NCBI RefSeq assembly: GCF_945957355.1
Contig: NZ_CAMFKM010000004.1
Span: forward strand, 62,001-126,000
Source of the DNA: an uncultured Reyranella sp.
GTDB lineage: Bacteria; Pseudomonadota; Alphaproteobacteria; Reyranellales; Reyranellaceae
Direction of reading: 5' to 3'
DNA: 64,000 nucleotides
Position 1 is the stretch's first letter. Each line of letters starts with the position of its first letter. The notes under the pieces are model-generated. The model searched no databases, was not told where the DNA came from, and saw only the letters and a list, made by a program, of their open reading frames with translations. The position numbers were made by a program, and so were the translations under genes. Of this stretch, positions 7,808 through 16,562 are shown piece after piece.

Positions 7808-8779
7808 ATGGCGGCCGGATTGGCCGAATTTCTGGCTGGGGAATGTAGTTTGATGGACAGCGACGAGCGCTACCGCCGACTTTTCCGGACAGCGCTGACG
7901 ATCAGGCTGGTCGAAGAGCGCATCATCGAGCTCTACCCGTCCGACAGGATCCAAAGCCCCGTCCATCTGTCGATCGGGCAGGAAGCCGTCGCGGTCGGTG
8001 TCTGCGACGCGCTGAACGCGGACGATCTCGTGTTCGCGACCTACCGCTCGCACGGCTTCTACATCGCCAAGGGCGGCGCCCTCGACAAGATGTTCGCCGA
8101 GCTCTACGGCCGCATCGGCGGCGTCTCCAAGGGCAAGGCCGGTTCGATGCACCTTTCGGCACCCGAAGTGGGGCTGATGGGCTCTTCCGCCGTCGTCGCC
8201 AGTTCCATTCCGCATGCCGTCGGCGCGGCGCTCTCGTTCAAGCGCCGGGGCAGCTCGCGCGTGGCCGTCGCCGTGTTCGGCGACGGCGCCACCGAGGAGG
8301 GCGTCTATCACGAGAGCCTGAACTTCGCCGCGCTCATGAAGGTGCCGGTGCTGTTCCTCTGCGAGGATAACGGGCTCGCCGTGCACAGCTTCAAGAACGC
8401 CCGGCAATCCTACAATCTGCTCGAACACGCCGCGACCTTCGGCATCGAATGCCGGCGGGTGGACGAGGGCTGGGACATGCTGGCGATCCGTCAGGCTACC
8501 CGCGACGCGCTCTCGGTCGTGCGCGCCGGCCGGCCGTTCGTCCTGGAGATCGCCACCGGGCGATACAAGGAACATGTCGGCGTCGGCGACGATTTCCACT
8601 TCGGCTACCGCAGCGCCGCGGACATCGATGCATGGAAGGCGAAGGATCCGCTGTTGCTCGACGCCAAGCTCGTGGCCGAACTCCGGCCGGAGATCGACCG
8701 GGAAATCGCGGCGGCCGCCGCGTTCGCCGAGAGCAGCCCCTTCCCGGGCCGCGACGAATTGCTGACCGACATCATCTAG
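7808..8779 (+). CDS. ThDP-dependent enzyme, E1 alpha subunit type
   Basis: A 323-residue alpha subunit of the pyruvate / branched-chain 2-oxo acid dehydrogenase E1 family. The thiamine-diphosphate motif is complete: GDGATEEGVYHESLNFA followed by CEDN at the expected distance. Other family segments are SIGQEAVAVGV, ATYRSHGFYIAKGG and GKAGSMHLSAPEVGLMGSSA. An AGGAG ribosome-binding site sits about eight bases before the ATG at 7808. The beta subunit follows after 13 bases, but no lipoyl E2 or E3 gene is present, so this is not an ordinary dehydrogenase-complex operon. E1-type pairs occur in polysaccharide clusters, where a carboligation or decarboxylation on a keto-sugar is suspected; that is an inference here. 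Confidence 0.9.
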   Translation: MAAGLAEFLAGECSLMDSDERYRRLFRTALTIRLVEERIIELYPSDRIQSPVHLSIGQEAVAVGVCDALNADDLVFATYRSHGFYIAKGGALDKMFAELYGRIGGVSKGKAGSMHLSAPEVGLMGSSAVVASSIPHAVGAALSFKRRGSSRVAVAVFGDGATEEGVYHESLNFAALMKVPVLFLCEDNGLAVHSFKNARQSYNLLEHAATFGIECRRVDEGWDMLAIRQATRDALSVVRAGRPFVLEIATGRYKEHVGVGDDFHFGYRSAADIDAWKAKDPLLLDAKLVAELRPEIDREIAAAAAFAESSPFPGRDELLTDII

Positions 8780-8792
8780 GCAGGGCTTGAGC

Positions 8793-9887
8793 ATGAACGT
8801 CTCTACGAAAGAGCGTCCGTCGACACAGACGCGCGTCCTGTCCTATGCCGGCGCGCTGCTGGAGACCATGGATGCGGCACTGGCCGATCATCCGAACACC
8901 TTCATCATGGGCCAGGGCGTCGACGACTTTAAGGGCATCTTCGGCTCGACCACCGGCCTCGCGGAGAAGTACGGCGCCGCGCGCGTGTTCGACGTCCCGC
9001 TGATGGAAGAAGGCATGACGGGCGTGGCGATCGGTGCGGCGCTGGTCGGCGACTATCCGATCACCACGCACATCCGCGCCGACTTCTCGTTCCTGGCGAT
9101 GAACCAGATCGTCAACCTCGCCTCCAAGTACCGCTACATGTTCGGCGGCATCATGTCGTGCCCGATGCTGATCCGCCTGGTCGTTGGGCGCAGCTGGGGG
9201 CAGGGGGCGCAGCATTCCCAGAGCCCGCAGGCGACGTTCGCCCACTATCCCGGCCTGACGGTCGTCATGCCGTCGACCAGCCAGGCGATCCTCGACATGT
9301 ACCCGCAGATCATCGCCCGGCATCCCGGCCCGGTGGTGAGCATCGAGCACCGCCTGCTCTACAACCTCGACTTCTCGGTTTCGGCGGGTGCCCCGTCGAA
9401 GCCGATCCCGCTCACCAGCTACGTCGCCCGCGAAGGGTGCGACGTGACCGTCGTGGCGACGTCGGTGATGGTGCTCGAGGCGCTGCGCGCGGCCCAGTAC
9501 GTGGCCGAGAAGGCCGGCATCGAAGTCGAAGTCATCGACCTCAATTCCATCAGCCATCCCGACTGGGACCTCGTCATCGGGAGCATCCGCAAGACGGGCC
9601 GGCTGGTCATCGCCGATACGTCCTGGCTCGAATACGGCGTTGCCGGCGAGGTCTGCCGCCAGGTCATGCTGCGCGATCCCTCGATGCTGCGTCAGGCGCC
9701 GGCCATGCTCGGCATGGCCGCAGCGCCGTGTCCCACGGCCAAGAGCCTCGAGGACATCTACTACCCGAGCCAGCATGAGACGGTCGAAGCGATCCTGACC
9801 CAGGTCCGCGGCACCGGTCATGGGATCGAGCTTCCGGTCGAGCGATCGATGACCGAAGGCTACAAGCGCTTCAGGGGCCCGTTCTAG
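8793..9887 (+). CDS. ThDP-dependent enzyme, E1 beta / transketolase-like subunit
   Basis: Partner of the preceding alpha subunit, about 364 residues. The pyrimidine-binding half shows DVPLMEEGMTGVAIGAALVG with the conserved Glu that activates the cofactor, then HIRADFSFLAMNQIVN and GRSWGQGAQHSQSPQ. The C-terminal transketolase domain contains VTVVATSVMVLEALRAA and VIDLNSISHPDW. The ATG at 8793 is preferred to a TTG two codons earlier. With the alpha subunit it should form an alpha2beta2 enzyme able to decarboxylate a 2-oxo acid or transfer an acyl unit. The lack of E2 and E3 means the acceptor is unlikely to be lipoate. The gene ends four bases into the convergent SDR. Confidence 0.9.
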   Translation: MNVSTKERPSTQTRVLSYAGALLETMDAALADHPNTFIMGQGVDDFKGIFGSTTGLAEKYGAARVFDVPLMEEGMTGVAIGAALVGDYPITTHIRADFSFLAMNQIVNLASKYRYMFGGIMSCPMLIRLVVGRSWGQGAQHSQSPQATFAHYPGLTVVMPSTSQAILDMYPQIIARHPGPVVSIEHRLLYNLDFSVSAGAPSKPIPLTSYVAREGCDVTVVATSVMVLEALRAAQYVAEKAGIEVEVIDLNSISHPDWDLVIGSIRKTGRLVIADTSWLEYGVAGEVCRQVMLRDPSMLRQAPAMLGMAAAPCPTAKSLEDIYYPSQHETVEAILTQVRGTGHGIELPVERSMTEGYKRFRGPF

Positions 9888-10861
9888 CGGCGCGCCGGAC
9901 TGGCCGGGTCGTTCCTGTACCAGTCCAGCGTCCGCCGCAGCCCCTCCGCCAGGGATAGCTTCGCCTCGAAGCCGAGCAGCGAGCGGGCGAGACCATTGTC
10001 CATCAGGCGCACCGGGACCGTGCTGGGCTTGGAGGCATCGAACGTCACCCGGGCGTCGGAAAAGCCATCGACGTCCAGCAACGTTTCGAGGACCTGCCGG
10101 ACGGCATAGCCCTGGCCGGCGCAAATGTTGATCGCGAGGAAGGGCAGGTCCGTCGCGACCGCGGCCAGGGTGCCCTCGACGAAATCGTCGATGTAGATCA
10201 GGTCGCGGATGTCCTCGCCGGTACCCCACACCTGGAGCGGCGTCTGCCGTTCGGCGACCCGCCGCACCAGGGCGGCCGTCACGTGGCTCACGGCAAAGTC
10301 GAACTTGTCGTAGGGGCCGAAGACGTTGGAGGGGCGGATGACCACAGTGGGCATCGGATTCGCAATCTTCTCGGCATAGGTCCGGCAGAGGATCTCGGCG
10401 TAGCGCTTCATCCAGCCGGCGGGAAAATAGACCTCCTCCGGATCGCCGTTGAACATCTCCGCTTCGGTCACGGGCCGCGCGCCCGTCCCCGGATAGGCGG
10501 CGCCGCTCGAAATGAAGCACACTTTCTTCACCTGTGCCTGGTAGGCGGCTTCGAGGAGAAGGCTGTTGATGAGCACGTTGGGCGTCACATGCACGAGCGG
10601 GGTCGTCCGGATCACACCGGCGCCGGAGGTCTGTGCCGAGCAGATGAAGACGACGTCCATACCTTCGACGACACGGGCGCAATCCTCCGGGCGACGCAGG
10701 TCGGCTTGCACGATTTCGGCGTCAGGGAACGCGGCCTGAAGAGGCTTCCGGTGCATCGTGAGACGCAGTCTGGCGCCGAGGGCCGTCAATTTCAGAGCCA
10801 GGTTGGTTCCCAGGAAGCCCGCCCCGCCTGTGATCAGAACCTTTTTGCCCGCAAACTGCAT
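9884..10861 (-). CDS. NAD-dependent epimerase/dehydratase-family SDR, GDP-fucose-synthase-like, Tyr replaced
   Basis: Extended SDR of 325 residues: KVLITGGAGFLGTNLALKL for the nucleotide, then CFISSGAAYPG, VVIRPSNVFGPYDKFDF and IRDLIYIDDFVEGTLAA. The catalytic block reads FPAGWMKRYAEILCR, so the Lys (152) is kept but the Tyr four residues before it is Ala148. It shares the unusual GWMxRY block with the SDR at 6822-7778, which suggests the two are paralogues working in one pathway. Its 3' end overlaps the convergent beta-subunit gene by four bases. A 4-reductase or epimerase step on an NDP-sugar is the likely activity class; the altered active site makes a specific call unsafe. Confidence 0.78.
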   Translation of the reverse strand: MQFAGKKVLITGGAGFLGTNLALKLTALGARLRLTMHRKPLQAAFPDAEIVQADLRRPEDCARVVEGMDVVFICSAQTSGAGVIRTTPLVHVTPNVLINSLLLEAAYQAQVKKVCFISSGAAYPGTGARPVTEAEMFNGDPEEVYFPAGWMKRYAEILCRTYAEKIANPMPTVVIRPSNVFGPYDKFDFAVSHVTAALVRRVAERQTPLQVWGTGEDIRDLIYIDDFVEGTLAAVATDLPFLAINICAGQGYAVRQVLETLLDVDGFSDARVTFDASKPSTVPVRLMDNGLARSLLGFEAKLSLAEGLRRTLDWYRNDPASPARR

Positions 10862-11030
10862 TTCGCCCCCGAGACACCGAAAAATCCCTGCTGGACCATG
10901 GGATTATGGCCGTCAATCCTATTGCAATGCGAAGTGGGCCGCTCTACCTCTCAGGGCGACTTCCACCGACATTTCATCCACTACTTTGGCTGGATCCCGC
11001 CAAGGAACCGAGGACAACGGGGCGCAGCGA

Positions 11031-13061
11031 ATGTCCACGCCACACGCCGACGAAGCCACTGTGCAAGCCACGCCTCCGGCGAAGCCGCTGGTCGTCGGTC
11101 TGGTCCAGATCAACAACTCCTTCTCCGGCCAGAACTATCTTCCGTATTCGGTCGCTCTCCTGCAGACCTATGTGAAGAAGTTCGCCGCCCGGCCGGAACT
11201 CTATCGGTTCCTGCCGCCGCTCTACAAGCGCGTGCGCATCGCCGATGCCGTCGAGGCCCTGAAGGATGCCGATATCGTCGGCTTCAGCACCTATGTGTGG
11301 AATGGCCGGATTTCGCTGGAGATCGCGCGGCGCCTCAAGGCGTTGAAGCCGGGCATCGTCATCATCTTCGGCGGGCCGCACGTTCCCGACCAGCCCGAGT
11401 CCTTCATGCGGGCCAATCGCCAGATCGACCTTGCGGTCCATAACGAGGGCGAGCGGACCTTCCTGAAGCTGCTCGAGACTTTCGACGACCGCGCGACCTG
11501 GGACACGGTCCCGGGCATCAGCCTGGTCCGGGCCGACGGCAGTTTCGTTCGCACCAAGAATCTCGACCGTGTGCGCGACCTCGACGAGATTCCCTCGCCG
11601 TTCCTCGAGGGCGCCTTCGACGAGATCATGGCGGCCAACCGGACCGAAAGCTGGATCGGTCTCTGGGAAACCAACCGCGGCTGTCCCTTCCGGTGCACCT
11701 TCTGCGACTGGGGATCGGCGACGGCGGGCAAGGTCACCAAGTTCGGCGAAGAGCGGCTCTATCGCGAGGTCGACTGGTTCGCCGAGAAGAAGATCGAATA
11801 CATCTTCTGCTGCGACGCCAACTTCGGCATCCAGAAGCGCGACGTCGACATCGCCAACTACGTCGCCGACGTGAAGAAGAAGACCGGCTATCCGGTCGCG
11901 CTGTCCGTCCAGAACACGAAGAACGCGACGGAACGCGCCTACCAGACGCAGAAGATCCTGTCCGACGCCGGCCTGAACAAGGGCGTCGCCCTCTCGATGC
12001 AGAGCGTCGACATGCCGACGCTCGAGGCGATCAAGCGCGACAACATCTCGCTCGGCACCTACATGGAGCTGCAGCGCCGCTTCACGCGCGACAAGGTCGA
12101 GACCTATTCGGATTTGATCCTGGGGCTGCCCGGGGAGACCTACGAGTCCTTCGTGCGCGGCGTCGACCTGCTGATGGAGAACGGCCAGCACAACCGCATC
12201 CAGTTCAACAACCTGTCGATCCTGCCGAACGCCGAGATGGGCGATCCCGCCTATCAGGCGAAGTACGGCATGGTCACGGTCGAATCGAAGATCATCAACA
12301 TCCACGGCGAGCGCATCGAGCTCGACGACGATGTACCGGAAGTCCAGGACCTGGTGATCGCCACGGCGGCGACGCCGCTCGACGACTGGCGCCGCACGCG
12401 CACCTTCTGCTGGATGACGGCGCTGCTGCACTTCGACAAGCTGTTCCAGATCCCGCTCATCCTGGCGCACGGCATTTCCGGCATTTCCTACCGCGACATG
12501 ATCGAGGCCTTCATGGCCGCCGACGAGAAGCGGTTCCCGACGATCGCCTGGATCAATGCCTTCTTCGAGAGCGAGGCCCGATCCATCCAGCAGGGCGGCT
12601 CGGAGTACGTTTTCTCGAAGGAATATCTCAACATCTTCTGGCCGGCCGACGAGTACATCTTCGTGAAGCTCACGGCGGAGGGCCGGTTCGACGCTTTCTA
12701 CAAGGAGGCCGGCGAGCTCCTTTCCGAGACGGTGCGGGCCCGGAGCGATGGACTTCCGATCGAGATCGTCGAAGAGGCGGTTCGCCTGAACCACGCACTG
12801 GTTCATCAGCCCTTCGCCAAGGGCGACATAAAGGTGAAGCTCGACTACGACCTTCTGGACTACTGGAACAAGGTGCGCGGCGGCGAGCCTGCGCTGCTGC
12901 GCAAGGTCCCGATCGTCGTGGAAGTGGACCGGACGAGCCGGCCTTACGACGATTTCCAGAAGTGGTGCCGGGAGATCGTCTGGTGGGGCAACAAGAAGGG
13001 CGCATATCTCTATTCGCCGCGCGCCGTCGAGATCACGCCCGAGCTGGCCGGACACTACTGA
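11031..13061 (+). CDS. B12-binding-domain radical SAM enzyme
   Basis: A 676-residue protein with an N-terminal cobalamin-binding-like domain (residues about 15-150: LVVGLVQINNSFSGQNYLP, DIVGFSTYVWNGR, IIFGGPHVP) followed by a radical SAM core. The iron-sulfur motif is C218-P-F-R-C-T-F-C and the SAM contact region contains FCCDANFGIQKRD. The radical SAM domain ends near residue 420 and an unassigned C-terminal domain of about 250 residues follows. The DxHxxG cobalamin His loop is not obvious, as in many class B members. Related enzymes methylate unactivated carbon or rearrange sugars. The gene sits between the Tyr-less SDR and an aldo/keto reductase, so an unusual carbon chemistry on an island sugar is a fair inference. 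The ATG at 11031 was chosen; the upstream open frame is GC-driven. Confidence 0.87.
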   Translation: MSTPHADEATVQATPPAKPLVVGLVQINNSFSGQNYLPYSVALLQTYVKKFAARPELYRFLPPLYKRVRIADAVEALKDADIVGFSTYVWNGRISLEIARRLKALKPGIVIIFGGPHVPDQPESFMRANRQIDLAVHNEGERTFLKLLETFDDRATWDTVPGISLVRADGSFVRTKNLDRVRDLDEIPSPFLEGAFDEIMAANRTESWIGLWETNRGCPFRCTFCDWGSATAGKVTKFGEERLYREVDWFAEKKIEYIFCCDANFGIQKRDVDIANYVADVKKKTGYPVALSVQNTKNATERAYQTQKILSDAGLNKGVALSMQSVDMPTLEAIKRDNISLGTYMELQRRFTRDKVETYSDLILGLPGETYESFVRGVDLLMENGQHNRIQFNNLSILPNAEMGDPAYQAKYGMVTVESKIINIHGERIELDDDVPEVQDLVIATAATPLDDWRRTRTFCWMTALLHFDKLFQIPLILAHGISGISYRDMIEAFMAADEKRFPTIAWINAFFESEARSIQQGGSEYVFSKEYLNIFWPADEYIFVKLTAEGRFDAFYKEAGELLSETVRARSDGLPIEIVEEAVRLNHALVHQPFAKGDIKVKLDYDLLDYWNKVRGGEPALLRKVPIVVEVDRTSRPYDDFQKWCREIVWWGNKKGAYLYSPRAVEITPELAGHY

Positions 13062-13077
13062 GCCTGCGGCCGAGGCA

Positions 13078-14052
13078 ATGAAGTATCGCAAGCTGGGCGG
13101 GACCGGCATTCTGGTCTCGGAGGTCGGCTTCGGCGCCTGGGGCATCGGCGGCAGAACGGCCGGCGCCACGTCCTACGGCGACACCGATGACGCGCAATCC
13201 CTCAGGGCGCTTCACCGGGCGCTGGACCTCGGCATCACCTTCTTCGACACGTCCAGTGCCTACGGAGCCGGACATAGCGAAGTCCTGATCGGCAGGGCGG
13301 TGGCCGGCAGGCGCGACAAGGCGGTGATCGCCACCAAGGCCGGGTACGACGATTGGACGAGGCCGCCGGACTTTTCGGCTGCCGCCATCAGGCGCTCGAC
13401 CGAGCTCAGCCTGCAGCGCCTCGCCACGGACTATCTCGACGTCCTGCAGCTCCACAATCCACCCTCGGACGTGCTCGCGTCCGGCGAGACGAGAGAGGTG
13501 CTCGCCTCCTTGCGCGCCGAGGGAAAAATCCGGTCCTGGGGCGTTTCCGCGAAGGCTCCCGCCGGCGCGCTCGAAGCGCTGCGCCTGGTGGACGCCCCGA
13601 TCGTCCAGGCCAACTTCAACATGATGGACGTCCGCGTCGTCACGGAGGGGCTGCTCGACGAGGTCACTCGGCGTGGCGCCGCTTTCATCGCCCGGACGCC
13701 GCTTTGCTTCGGCTTCCTCACGGGGACGATCGATCGCACGACGGTCTTCGCCGCCGGAGACCACCGGGCGGCCTGGTCGCGCGCCCAACTCGACAACTGG
13801 ATCGACGGCGCGGGAGATCTGATATCGGCGGTCTCGGCGACGCCCGGACGCGAGGCGGTGCTGAGCGCGCTCCGCTTTTGTCTCTCGTTCGCCGGGGTCT
13901 CGAGCGTCATCCCGGGCGTGCTGCACCCGGCCGAGGCGGAGACGAATGCCGAAGCGAGCGCGCTGGGAGCTCTGCCGGCCGATGTCGTCGACCGGGTGCT
14001 GGCGATCAACGCGAAGAGGGATTTCTTCGTTTCGCCGGTACGCGCATCCTGA
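13078..14052 (+). CDS. Aldo/keto reductase
   Basis: A 324-residue NADPH-dependent AKR barrel. The catalytic tetrad can be placed: Asp and Tyr in FFDTSSAYGAGHSEVLIG, Lys in VIATKAGYDDW and His in DVLQLHNPPSD. The coenzyme-binding C-terminus has LRFCLSFAGVSSVIPG. It begins 16 bases after the radical SAM gene, so the two are probably co-transcribed and may act in sequence. Its last 47 bases overlap the convergent HddC-GmhB-like gene. It probably reduces a keto group on a sugar intermediate; close relatives act on many carbonyl compounds. Confidence 0.9.
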   Translation: MKYRKLGGTGILVSEVGFGAWGIGGRTAGATSYGDTDDAQSLRALHRALDLGITFFDTSSAYGAGHSEVLIGRAVAGRRDKAVIATKAGYDDWTRPPDFSAAAIRRSTELSLQRLATDYLDVLQLHNPPSDVLASGETREVLASLRAEGKIRSWGVSAKAPAGALEALRLVDAPIVQANFNMMDVRVVTEGLLDEVTRRGAAFIARTPLCFGFLTGTIDRTTVFAAGDHRAAWSRAQLDNWIDGAGDLISAVSATPGREAVLSALRFCLSFAGVSSVIPGVLHPAEAETNAEASALGALPADVVDRVLAINAKRDFFVSPVRAS

Positions 14053-15223
14053 CGAAGTCGAGGAGGTTGCCGCCGGGGAATTGATGGCCGGCGATGCCGG
14101 CCGCCGCCGCCGCCTGCATGTCGATATCGCGATCGCCGATCATGAATGACCCGTCCATTTCGACGTTCCATTCCTTCTGAAGCTTCAGGATCATCCCAGG
14201 CCCCGGCTTGCGCATCTCGGAAACCCGCCGGTAGCGCTCGACCACCCCCTCGGGGTGATAGGGGCAGTACTCGAAGCAATCGATGTGGGCGCCGGCACGC
14301 TGCAACTCGCCCTGCATCCACCCGTGAAGCGACTTCACGTCATCTTCGCCATAATAGCCGCGCGCGACGCCGGCCTGGTTGGTGACGGCGAACACGTAGT
14401 AACCGGCGTCGTTCAGCCAGCGGATGGCCTCCCGAGCGCCATCGATCCAGCGGATCTGCTCGGGCCGGTGCACATAGTTGTCGTCGTGATTGATCACGCC
14501 GTCGCGGTCGAGGAAGGCCGCCGGCCTGCGCGTGAAGGCCGGCATGGCGTGCTGCGAGCGGGCAAAGTCGTCGGGAACCCCGATGTCGATGAACGTGCCT
14601 TCCGCTGCGAGCCCGAGGAGTTGGCCCTCCGAGGCAAGTGGAGGCAGAACATCGTTCTCGAGCGAGCAGGGGACGCTTTGGATCCTGTCGAGGATTCTCC
14701 GCCGGACCAGATAGATACCGGCATTGATCGGGAGTTCGCTTTCCGCCTTGGGAAGAAATCGCGATACCCGGTCTTCCCGGGTTTCGACGCGGCCGTATCG
14801 CCCCCCGCCGACGCCGCGAGCGAGGGCGAGATGCATCGTCCAGTCGTCACGCTCGAGGGCCGGGACGAGCGCCAGCCAGTTGAAGCCGAAGAAGGAATCG
14901 CCGTTGGTCAGGAAAAACACCGGATCGAGGGCGGCTGCCGCATTGGCGAGAGCGCCGGCCGTTCCCAGCGGCGACTGTTCGACAATCACGTCGATCGACA
15001 GTCCGCCGACGACCCTGCCGGCATAGTGCCGGACGACTTCACCGGCGCTGTGTCCGGCGAGCAGCAGCAGCCGCTGGAGTCCGAACCGGGCGGCCTCGTC
15101 TATCAGATAGTCGAGGAAGGGGCGGCCACCGACCTCGAGAAGGGGTTTGGGCATGTTCCGCGTGAGCGGGCCGAGGCGCGTCCCGAGCCCGCCGACCAGA
15201 CAGACGACCTGCCGGACGGTCAT
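14006..15223 (-). CDS. Fusion of HddC-like sugar-1-phosphate nucleotidyltransferase and GmhB-like HAD phosphatase
   Basis: About 405 residues in two domains. Residues 1-225 are a nucleotidyltransferase: VCLVGGLGTRLGPLTRNMPK, LTNGDSFFGFNW and INAGIYLVRR match HddC-type guanylyltransferases. From residue 233 a HAD domain follows: AAFLDRDGVIN (Asp239 and Asp241), VFAVTNQAGVARG and GDRDIDMQAAAAAG, as in GmhB heptose-1,7-bisphosphate 7-phosphatase. One polypeptide could thus remove the 7-phosphate and load GDP onto heptose 1-phosphate. GmhB enzymes usually have a zinc site of Cys-x-His and Cys-x-Cys; here Cys320-Pro-Tyr-His323 remains but the second pair is Ser335-Glu-Met337. The start overlaps the upstream glycosyltransferase stop (ATGA), suggesting translational coupling. 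Confidence 0.85.
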   Translation of the reverse strand: MTVRQVVCLVGGLGTRLGPLTRNMPKPLLEVGGRPFLDYLIDEAARFGLQRLLLLAGHSAGEVVRHYAGRVVGGLSIDVIVEQSPLGTAGALANAAAALDPVFFLTNGDSFFGFNWLALVPALERDDWTMHLALARGVGGGRYGRVETREDRVSRFLPKAESELPINAGIYLVRRRILDRIQSVPCSLENDVLPPLASEGQLLGLAAEGTFIDIGVPDDFARSQHAMPAFTRRPAAFLDRDGVINHDDNYVHRPEQIRWIDGAREAIRWLNDAGYYVFAVTNQAGVARGYYGEDDVKSLHGWMQGELQRAGAHIDCFEYCPYHPEGVVERYRRVSEMRKPGPGMILKLQKEWNVEMDGSFMIGDRDIDMQAAAAAGIAGHQFPGGNLLDFVRMRVPAKRRNPSSR

Positions 15224-16284
15224 GGCGTGTCCCAGGCCGCGCGAACCACGGTCCGTTCGGTAAGAGCCTCGCGCGCCAGCCCCCAATCCGCATCATTCGT
15301 CACGAGAGAAGTATCGTTCTTCGCGTAGCGCGCCGCCTTGGCGACGAAGTGACGCTCGATCGAGGGCGCGAGGATTTCTTCCAGGCCGCGCACCCGGCGG
15401 CGGGGATAGTTGAGCCATACCCGCAGGTTCATCGCCAGTTCCCGACGGTTTCGGCCGATCAGATAGTGATCCAGGCGGAGCTGCCAGTCCTTCCAGATCG
15501 TGGCCACGCGCTGGGCGTGCGTGTTTCCATGCACGACCTTGTAGATGCATTCGTCCTGCCAGTGGACTTCGGAGGCGCCATGCGCCGCCGCAGCGTGAAG
15601 CGCGATCGAATCCGAATCGAGGCAGAGCACGGTCCGGTCCTTCTGGTAGCCGCGGATCTCATGCCACCGCGCCGTCGACATCAGGATGAAGTCACCGCAG
15701 GCATTGCTGTGGAGGTCCCGCATCTTCCAGTCGATGCTGTGGGTCAGGCGATCGTTCCTGTGGACGACATGGCGCGCCAGCGAGGCGAGGAGCTCGTCGT
15801 CCGGCAGGTCGAGCCAGCTCTCGTCCTCCATGCGGGCATCGAGCCTGTCGCAGCGGTAGACGTGGCGGTCGTCGAGATCGAGTTGGCCGATCGTCGCGAC
15901 GAGCTTCTCCGAGTAGAACGTATCCAGGGCCTTGGGCGTCACGAAGCGTCCCCGGGCCCGCCGGAAGCCGACATTCGCCGCGTTGTTCACGTGCATCCCG
16001 CGCTTCTGCCAGCCCCGCGGGCCACGATGGAACTGCGGGGGCACGACGATGAACCGCACGCTCGCGTGGGACGTGCCGCCGAGGAAACCATTCATCTGGT
16101 CCGCGAGCAGGGGGCTCCCCGGTGGCGGGTTCCATTCCACGACGATCACCTCAGAGGGGATCTTGTGCTTGTCGAGCTGGCGGACGAGAAAGCCTATGGA
16201 GTGTTCGAGGCGTTTTGCGTAGTTCGGCGTGTAGCCGTCGTTCCGTGCCCAGCCAACGATGCTGAGATAGGGCGGGGCATGCAT
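15220..16284 (-). CDS. Glycosyltransferase-like protein (GT-A type, unassigned)
   Basis: A 354-residue protein. The opening LSIVGWARNDGYTPNYAKRL with EVIVVEWNPP looks like the nucleotide-binding start of a GT-A glycosyltransferase. A DxD-like motif occurs in CLDSDSIALHA near residue 220, followed by EVHWQDECIYKVVHG. It resembles part of the 525-residue protein at 17722-19299 (shared RND start, DS near the Asp motif, final His region), so both probably belong to one family. The start ATG at 16284 heads the minus-strand pair with the HddC-GmhB-like gene, whose start overlaps this stop. It probably transfers or processes an island sugar; donor and acceptor are unknown. Confidence 0.65.
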   Translation of the reverse strand: MHAPPYLSIVGWARNDGYTPNYAKRLEHSIGFLVRQLDKHKIPSEVIVVEWNPPPGSPLLADQMNGFLGGTSHASVRFIVVPPQFHRGPRGWQKRGMHVNNAANVGFRRARGRFVTPKALDTFYSEKLVATIGQLDLDDRHVYRCDRLDARMEDESWLDLPDDELLASLARHVVHRNDRLTHSIDWKMRDLHSNACGDFILMSTARWHEIRGYQKDRTVLCLDSDSIALHAAAAHGASEVHWQDECIYKVVHGNTHAQRVATIWKDWQLRLDHYLIGRNRRELAMNLRVWLNYPRRRVRGLEEILAPSIERHFVAKAARYAKNDTSLVTNDADWGLAREALTERTVVRAAWDTP

Positions 16285-16562
16285 TCGTTGACACCTGCTC
16301 TGACGGCTGATGCGTCGGTTATTTGGGGCGGTTTGTTATCGGCGCGGTAGAATTCCGTCAATTGAGTCCAAGGGCCGAGACACCCTGGACCTGATCGGGA
16401 TGCCTTGACGTTCCAGCGACGCTAAGATAGCGGACAGGCCGAAATAGCGGTTTTGGCGGGCCATCGGAGCTTTCCGGCAGTTCTGCGAGCGATCTCGGGG
16501 CAGGATCGGGCCCGGGTCCTCTGGGCGGTCAATTCGGTCCCACACCGTGCAGGAGCAGTTGT

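Noticed and set aside
10974..13169. Long open frames opposite real genes, for example opposite the radical SAM gene, 17161-19398, 35692-37584 and 57552-59879
   Set aside because: They lack family motifs, are antisense to well-supported genes and follow from high GC at third codon positions.
16285..16562. Small gene or RNA in the 278-base gap before the TPR gene
   Set aside because: No open frame with a ribosome-binding site and no clear stem-loop or tRNA was seen; it probably holds the divergent promoters.
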